DNA of 9,530 nucleotides from Acidobacteriota bacterium (GTDB taxonomy: Bacteria > Acidobacteriota > Terriglobia > Terriglobales > Acidobacteriaceae), in assembly GCA_021819255.1 (NCBI GenBank), contig JAKART010000057.1, positions 1-9,530 on the forward strand. The letters run 5' to 3'. Within the stretch, counting starts at the first letter, position 1. Each line of letters begins with the position of its first letter. Shown here in pieces: positions 7,069-9,530 of the stretch. The notes under the pieces were generated by a model, which saw nothing but the letters and a program-made list of their open reading frames with translations, ran no database searches and was not told where the DNA came from. A program made the translations under genes and the position numbers.

Positions 7069-8796
7069 ATGAAGATTCTTACAGCGGAAGAGATGGGGGC
7101 AGCCGACCGGAGGTCGGTGGAGGCGGGTGTATCCGCGCAGACCCTGATGCAACATGCGGGCGCCGCTGTGGCTCGCTTCTGCGAGCGGCGTGTGAGCCCC
7201 GCTGGGCTGGTGGTGGTGCTCGCCGGCAGAGGCAATAACGGCGGCGATGGCCTTGTGGCCGCGCTGCGCCTGGCGGAGAGGGGATATCGCGTGCGCGTGG
7301 CTCTGCTGGGCAGAGCCGGCGAGGTGAAGGGTGAGGCGGCTTCCGCGCTGGCGGCTTTCCTGCGCCGCCGGGATGAGGACCGGGATGAGGACCGGGATGA
7401 GGAGCAAGACCTGGAGTTTCTGGAAGTCACGGAAGCTGAGTCCTTGCAGCAGGCTTTGCGAGGAGCGGCTCTGGTGATCGATGCCGTGGTGGGAACCGGC
7501 TTCAAGCCTCCGCTGCGAGGCCTGGCGGCGGAGGCGCGGCGCATGCTTGCCGGCAACGACGTGATGGTGGTTGCCGTCGACCTGCCCAGCGGCTGGGATG
7601 CCGACTCCGTGCAGATTCGGTCGCCAGGAGCCTTCCGCGCCGATGCGGTCGTGACATTTGCGGCTCCCAAGCTGGCGCATGTGTTTGGACACCTGACCGA
7701 GGGGAGGACCTTCGGCCCGGTGGTGGTGGCCGGGATCGGGACGCCGCCGGAGGCGATCCGGTCGTCGGCCGGCCTGCACTGGGGTGGGCGAGCCAAGGCG
7801 ATCGCGGAGAGGCCGCGAGCGATCGATGCAAACAAGGGACGGATGGGTCACGTTCTGCTGCTCGGGGGATCGTTCGGCAAGGCGGGCGCTCCGTCGATGG
7901 CCGGCTTGGCCGCCTTGCGCGCCGGGGCAGGACTGGTGACCGCGGCGGTTCCGAGGGAGATTGTGCCGGTCGTCGCTTCGGTGGCGTCGGAGTTGATGCT
8001 CGCTCCGTTGGCGACGGAAGGTTCGGGCGGGCTGGCCCTGGAGAGCTTGGAGGAGCCATCCCTGTCCAGCCTTCTGCGGGGGATCTCGGTGGTAGGGATT
8101 GGGCCAGGTTTGGGGCAAGAGGGGTCCACGCCGGAGTGGGTGCGGAGGTTCGTGGAGCGGGTGACGCTGCCCATGGTCATCGATGCGGATGCGCTCAATG
8201 CGTTCGCCGGGACGACGGCGCTGCTGAAGCGGGCGGCGCAGGCTGCTGCCGAAAAGGGTGAGCCGCGCACCATCGTGCTAACTCCCCATCCCGGCGAGAT
8301 GGCCCGCCTGGTTGGGATGACGGTCAGGGAGGTCGAGGCGGACCGCGTGGGTCTGGCGAGGAGGTTTGCGCTGGAGCACGGCGTCACCCTGGTGCTCAAG
8401 GGCTGGCGAACGCTGGTGGCGCATCCCGATGGCAGCGTGGCCGTGAATACCACGGGAAATCCCTCCATGGCCAAAGGTGGCAGCGGAGACGTTCTTACCG
8501 GCATGATCGCTGCGCTGTTAGGGCAGTACGTTGCAGAGAGCGCGGCGCAAGCAGTCGAAGCAGCGGTCTTTCTCCATGGTCTCGCCGGCGACTTCGCCTG
8601 CCTGACGCAGGACGAGCACACCGTGCTGGCGACGGATACGGTAAGCCATCTGTGGCAGGCCTTCCGCGCCCGGCTGGTGGACGCGGATGGTTTCACCTGG
8701 CTGTCGGGAGCAGCGCGCAAGGTTGGGAGCCTCGCCGGTGCGGCTACGCCCGACGGCGCCGCCCCGCCCTTGATTGCCGCTCGGAGTGGCCGATGA
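7069..8796 (+). CDS. nnr: Bifunctional NAD(P)H-hydrate epimerase / ADP-dependent NAD(P)H-hydrate dehydratase
   Basis: This cytoplasmic repair enzyme restores damaged NADHX/NADPHX: the N-terminal YjeF domain epimerises the R and S forms and the C-terminal ribokinase-like domain dehydrates the S form using ADP or ATP. Epimerase signs are GRGNNGGDG (53-61), DAVVGTG (138-144) and VDLPSGWDAD (170-179). Dehydratase signs are GHVLLLGGSFGKAGAPSMAG (260-279), GAGLVTAAVP (286-295), DADALNAF (372-379), LTPHPGEMARL (404-414) and NPSMAKGGSGDVLTG (464-478), with D474 as the expected catalytic aspartate. The 575 residues compare with about 500-515 usual; part of the excess is a charged RDED repeat at 101-112 and a Gly/Ala-rich tail. 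ATG 7069 gives the family-typical start MKILTAEEM; the frame is open upstream to TTG 6970, but those residues look unrelated. AAGGCAGG at 7056-7063 may serve as ribosome binding site. Its TGA overlaps the tsaE start. Confidence 0.95.
   Translation: MKILTAEEMGAADRRSVEAGVSAQTLMQHAGAAVARFCERRVSPAGLVVVLAGRGNNGGDGLVAALRLAERGYRVRVALLGRAGEVKGEAASALAAFLRRRDEDRDEDRDEEQDLEFLEVTEAESLQQALRGAALVIDAVVGTGFKPPLRGLAAEARRMLAGNDVMVVAVDLPSGWDADSVQIRSPGAFRADAVVTFAAPKLAHVFGHLTEGRTFGPVVVAGIGTPPEAIRSSAGLHWGGRAKAIAERPRAIDANKGRMGHVLLLGGSFGKAGAPSMAGLAALRAGAGLVTAAVPREIVPVVASVASELMLAPLATEGSGGLALESLEEPSLSSLLRGISVVGIGPGLGQEGSTPEWVRRFVERVTLPMVIDADALNAFAGTTALLKRAAQAAAEKGEPRTIVLTPHPGEMARLVGMTVREVEADRVGLARRFALEHGVTLVLKGWRTLVAHPDGSVAVNTTGNPSMAKGGSGDVLTGMIAALLGQYVAESAAQAVEAAVFLHGLAGDFACLTQDEHTVLATDTVSHLWQAFRARLVDADGFTWLSGAARKVGSLAGAATPDGAAPPLIAARSGR
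7369..7404 (+). repeat. 12-bp tandem repeat within nnr encoding RDED x3
   Basis: CGGGATGAGGAC occurs at 7369-7380 and 7381-7392, with a third copy at 7393-7404 differing only in the last base. It is in frame and encodes RDED-RDED-RDEE, a highly charged insertion in the epimerase domain between two conserved blocks. The near identity at DNA level points to recent slippage expansion. Confidence 0.9.
8783..8786 (+). promoter_or_regulatory. Shine-Dalgarno site for tsaE inside the end of nnr
   Basis: GGAG lies 6 nt before ATG 8793. With the ATGA overlap it fixes the tsaE start, although the same frame is open further upstream to a possible start at 8652. Confidence 0.7.
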
Positions 8797-9239
8797 AGCC
8801 CTGGAGGCAGGAGAGGCGGCTGCGCAGCCGCAGCGAGCAGGAGACGATAGCGCTGGGCCATCTGCTGGCGGGCATGCTGAGAGCGCCCATGCTGGTGGTG
8901 CTGCGGGGTGATCTGGGTATGGGCAAAACAACCCTGGTTCGGGGCCTGGCGGCGGCCCTGGGCGCTGATGCCCGCGAGGTGACCAGCCCGACCTTCACCC
9001 TGGTGCATGAATATGCAGGTGAGCAGACCCGGCTGATCCACCTGGATCTCTACCGGCTGGAGGCGGAGCGGGAGTTGGACTCCATCGGCCTGTGGGAGCT
9101 GGCAGAGGCGACCGATGGGTTGCTGATGGTGGAGTGGGGTCACCGGTTCGCCAGCGTGATGGAACAGGCCGATGCAGAGATTGAGATCACGGCGGGTGAG
9201 GAGGAGGACGAACGTCTGCTGGCGGTGCGCTGGTCGTGA
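8793..9239 (+). CDS. tsaE: tRNA threonylcarbamoyladenosine biosynthesis ATPase TsaE
   Basis: TsaE (YjeE) is a small cytoplasmic P-loop ATPase that works with TsaB and TsaD to make the t6A modification at position 37 of ANN-decoding tRNAs. The 148 residues match the family length. Visible motifs are the Walker A GDLGMGKTT (39-47), the switch-like TSPTFTLVHEY (64-74), HLDLYRLE (83-90) and VEWGHRF (113-119), the equivalent of the IEWP-type block in other members. The start gives MKPWRQERRL just before the SEQET(I)ALG helix that begins most family members. An ATGA overlap couples it to nnr, and nnr (yjeF)-tsaE (yjeE) adjacency is widespread in bacteria. tsaB and tsaD are not in the window. The start at 8652 is rejected because the added 47 residues are only nnr read in another frame. 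Confidence 0.95.
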   Translation: MKPWRQERRLRSRSEQETIALGHLLAGMLRAPMLVVLRGDLGMGKTTLVRGLAAALGADAREVTSPTFTLVHEYAGEQTRLIHLDLYRLEAERELDSIGLWELAEATDGLLMVEWGHRFASVMEQADAEIEITAGEEEDERLLAVRWS

Positions 9240-9530
9240 GCTGGCAGGGGCTACAGCTCTCCCTGAGTGTATGGGGCTGCCCGGATCCGGCTTGCCGGGG
9301 CGTCTTGAGAGTTCGGAGGACGATCAGCTATCGCGACCGGAGGGCTGCCGGCATCCCTCTTCATCTTGCGTCAGGATGAACAGCACAGCCGGTCTGTGCG
9401 GTTCGGAGCCAAGGACAAGGCCAGGATCTCCCCCGCCGACCCAAGAAGAGGAGGATCTCCCGGGCGGTCAGGTGGTGCAAGTCCAGGATTCGGTGTCCCT
9501 GGGCGAATCACAAAGCGCGGCGAATATGAA
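9240..9530. other. Unassigned 3' end, open frames running off the edge
   Basis: No gene can be called with confidence. On the + strand, ATG 9271 opens a frame without stop to the window end (86 codons, Ser/Pro/Arg/Glu-rich), and ATG 9376 in the same frame is an inner alternative. A second + frame is open from 9309 to the end. On the minus strand a frame enters from the edge and stops at the complement of 9374-9376. None shows a recognisable domain, signal peptide or good ribosome binding site. The region also has a perfect 10-bp palindrome CCGGATCCGG (9281-9290) and an inverted repeat GATTCG/CGAATC (9487-9492 and 9504-9509). Confidence 0.4.

Noticed and set aside
6690..7835. Minus-strand open frame opposite nnr
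   Set aside because: Ser/Arg-rich with runs of repeated Ser-Arg from the RDED-coding repeat read backwards; no family character.
7848..9143. Minus-strand open frame (about 431 codons) opposite nnr and tsaE
   Set aside because: Covers two well-supported + strand genes across their junction and shows no recognisable domain.
9236..9379. 47-codon frame from GTG 9236 overlapping the tsaE stop
   Set aside because: The overlap looks like coupling, but the product (Arg/Cys-rich) has no features and there is no ribosome binding site at normal spacing.
9487..9509. Inverted repeat GATTCG/CGAATC, resembling a tRNA T-arm
   Set aside because: The loop is 11 nt instead of 7 and no acceptor, D-arm or anticodon arm can be found around it.
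1..9530. CRISPR array, insertion sequence, prophage or defence system
   Set aside because: No spaced repeats, transposase, integrase or nuclease genes are visible; the genes are housekeeping and division functions.

Overview
This is a GC-rich bacterial chromosome segment holding the distal end of a division and cell-wall (dcw) cluster, with every supported gene on the + strand. The gene content and order suggest a Gram-negative bacterium, probably an acidobacterium of the Terriglobia type. The reasons are the order ftsQ-ftsA-(small outer-membrane barrel gene)-ftsZ, an FtsZ with an extended N-terminus and a very long linker, and several exported proteins with Ala/Gly/Arg-rich low-complexity regions. 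The taxonomic call is inference from style and context, not from a marker gene.

Layout. (1) About 1-2430: ftsQ, whose 5' end is probably outside the window, is coupled by an ATGA overlap to ftsA. (2) 2489-3151: a signal-peptide-bearing protein that looks like a small outer-membrane beta-barrel sits between ftsA and ftsZ. (3) 3341-5287: ftsZ, 648 codons, with a complete GTPase core, a linker of about 290 residues and a canonical C-terminal peptide. (4) 5288-5565: a non-coding gap with a 15-bp direct repeat, a 12-bp palindrome and two overlapping hairpins. (5) 5566-6762: an exported penicillin-binding-type transpeptidase with all three active-site motifs but no large N-terminal pedestal domain. 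(6) 6763-7068: a non-coding gap with 13-bp tandem repeats, a candidate promoter and a 9-bp stem-loop. (7) 7069-9239: the bifunctional NAD(P)HX repair enzyme Nnr, coupled by an ATGA overlap to the tRNA t6A enzyme TsaE. (8) 9240-9530: no confidently assigned gene, although frames stay open into the window edge.

Functionally, FtsZ forms the cytokinetic ring, FtsA tethers it to the membrane through a C-terminal amphipathic helix, FtsQ is the membrane and periplasmic scaffold of the divisome, and the transpeptidase presumably acts on septal or general peptidoglycan. Nnr and TsaE are housekeeping enzymes (metabolite repair and tRNA modification) whose adjacency is common in bacteria. I see no mobile element, CRISPR array, rRNA or tRNA. 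I did not find a clear new multi-gene system. The most unusual points are the envelope gene between ftsA and ftsZ, the compact transpeptidase with a basic N-terminal segment after ftsZ, and the long accessory tails on FtsQ and FtsZ.
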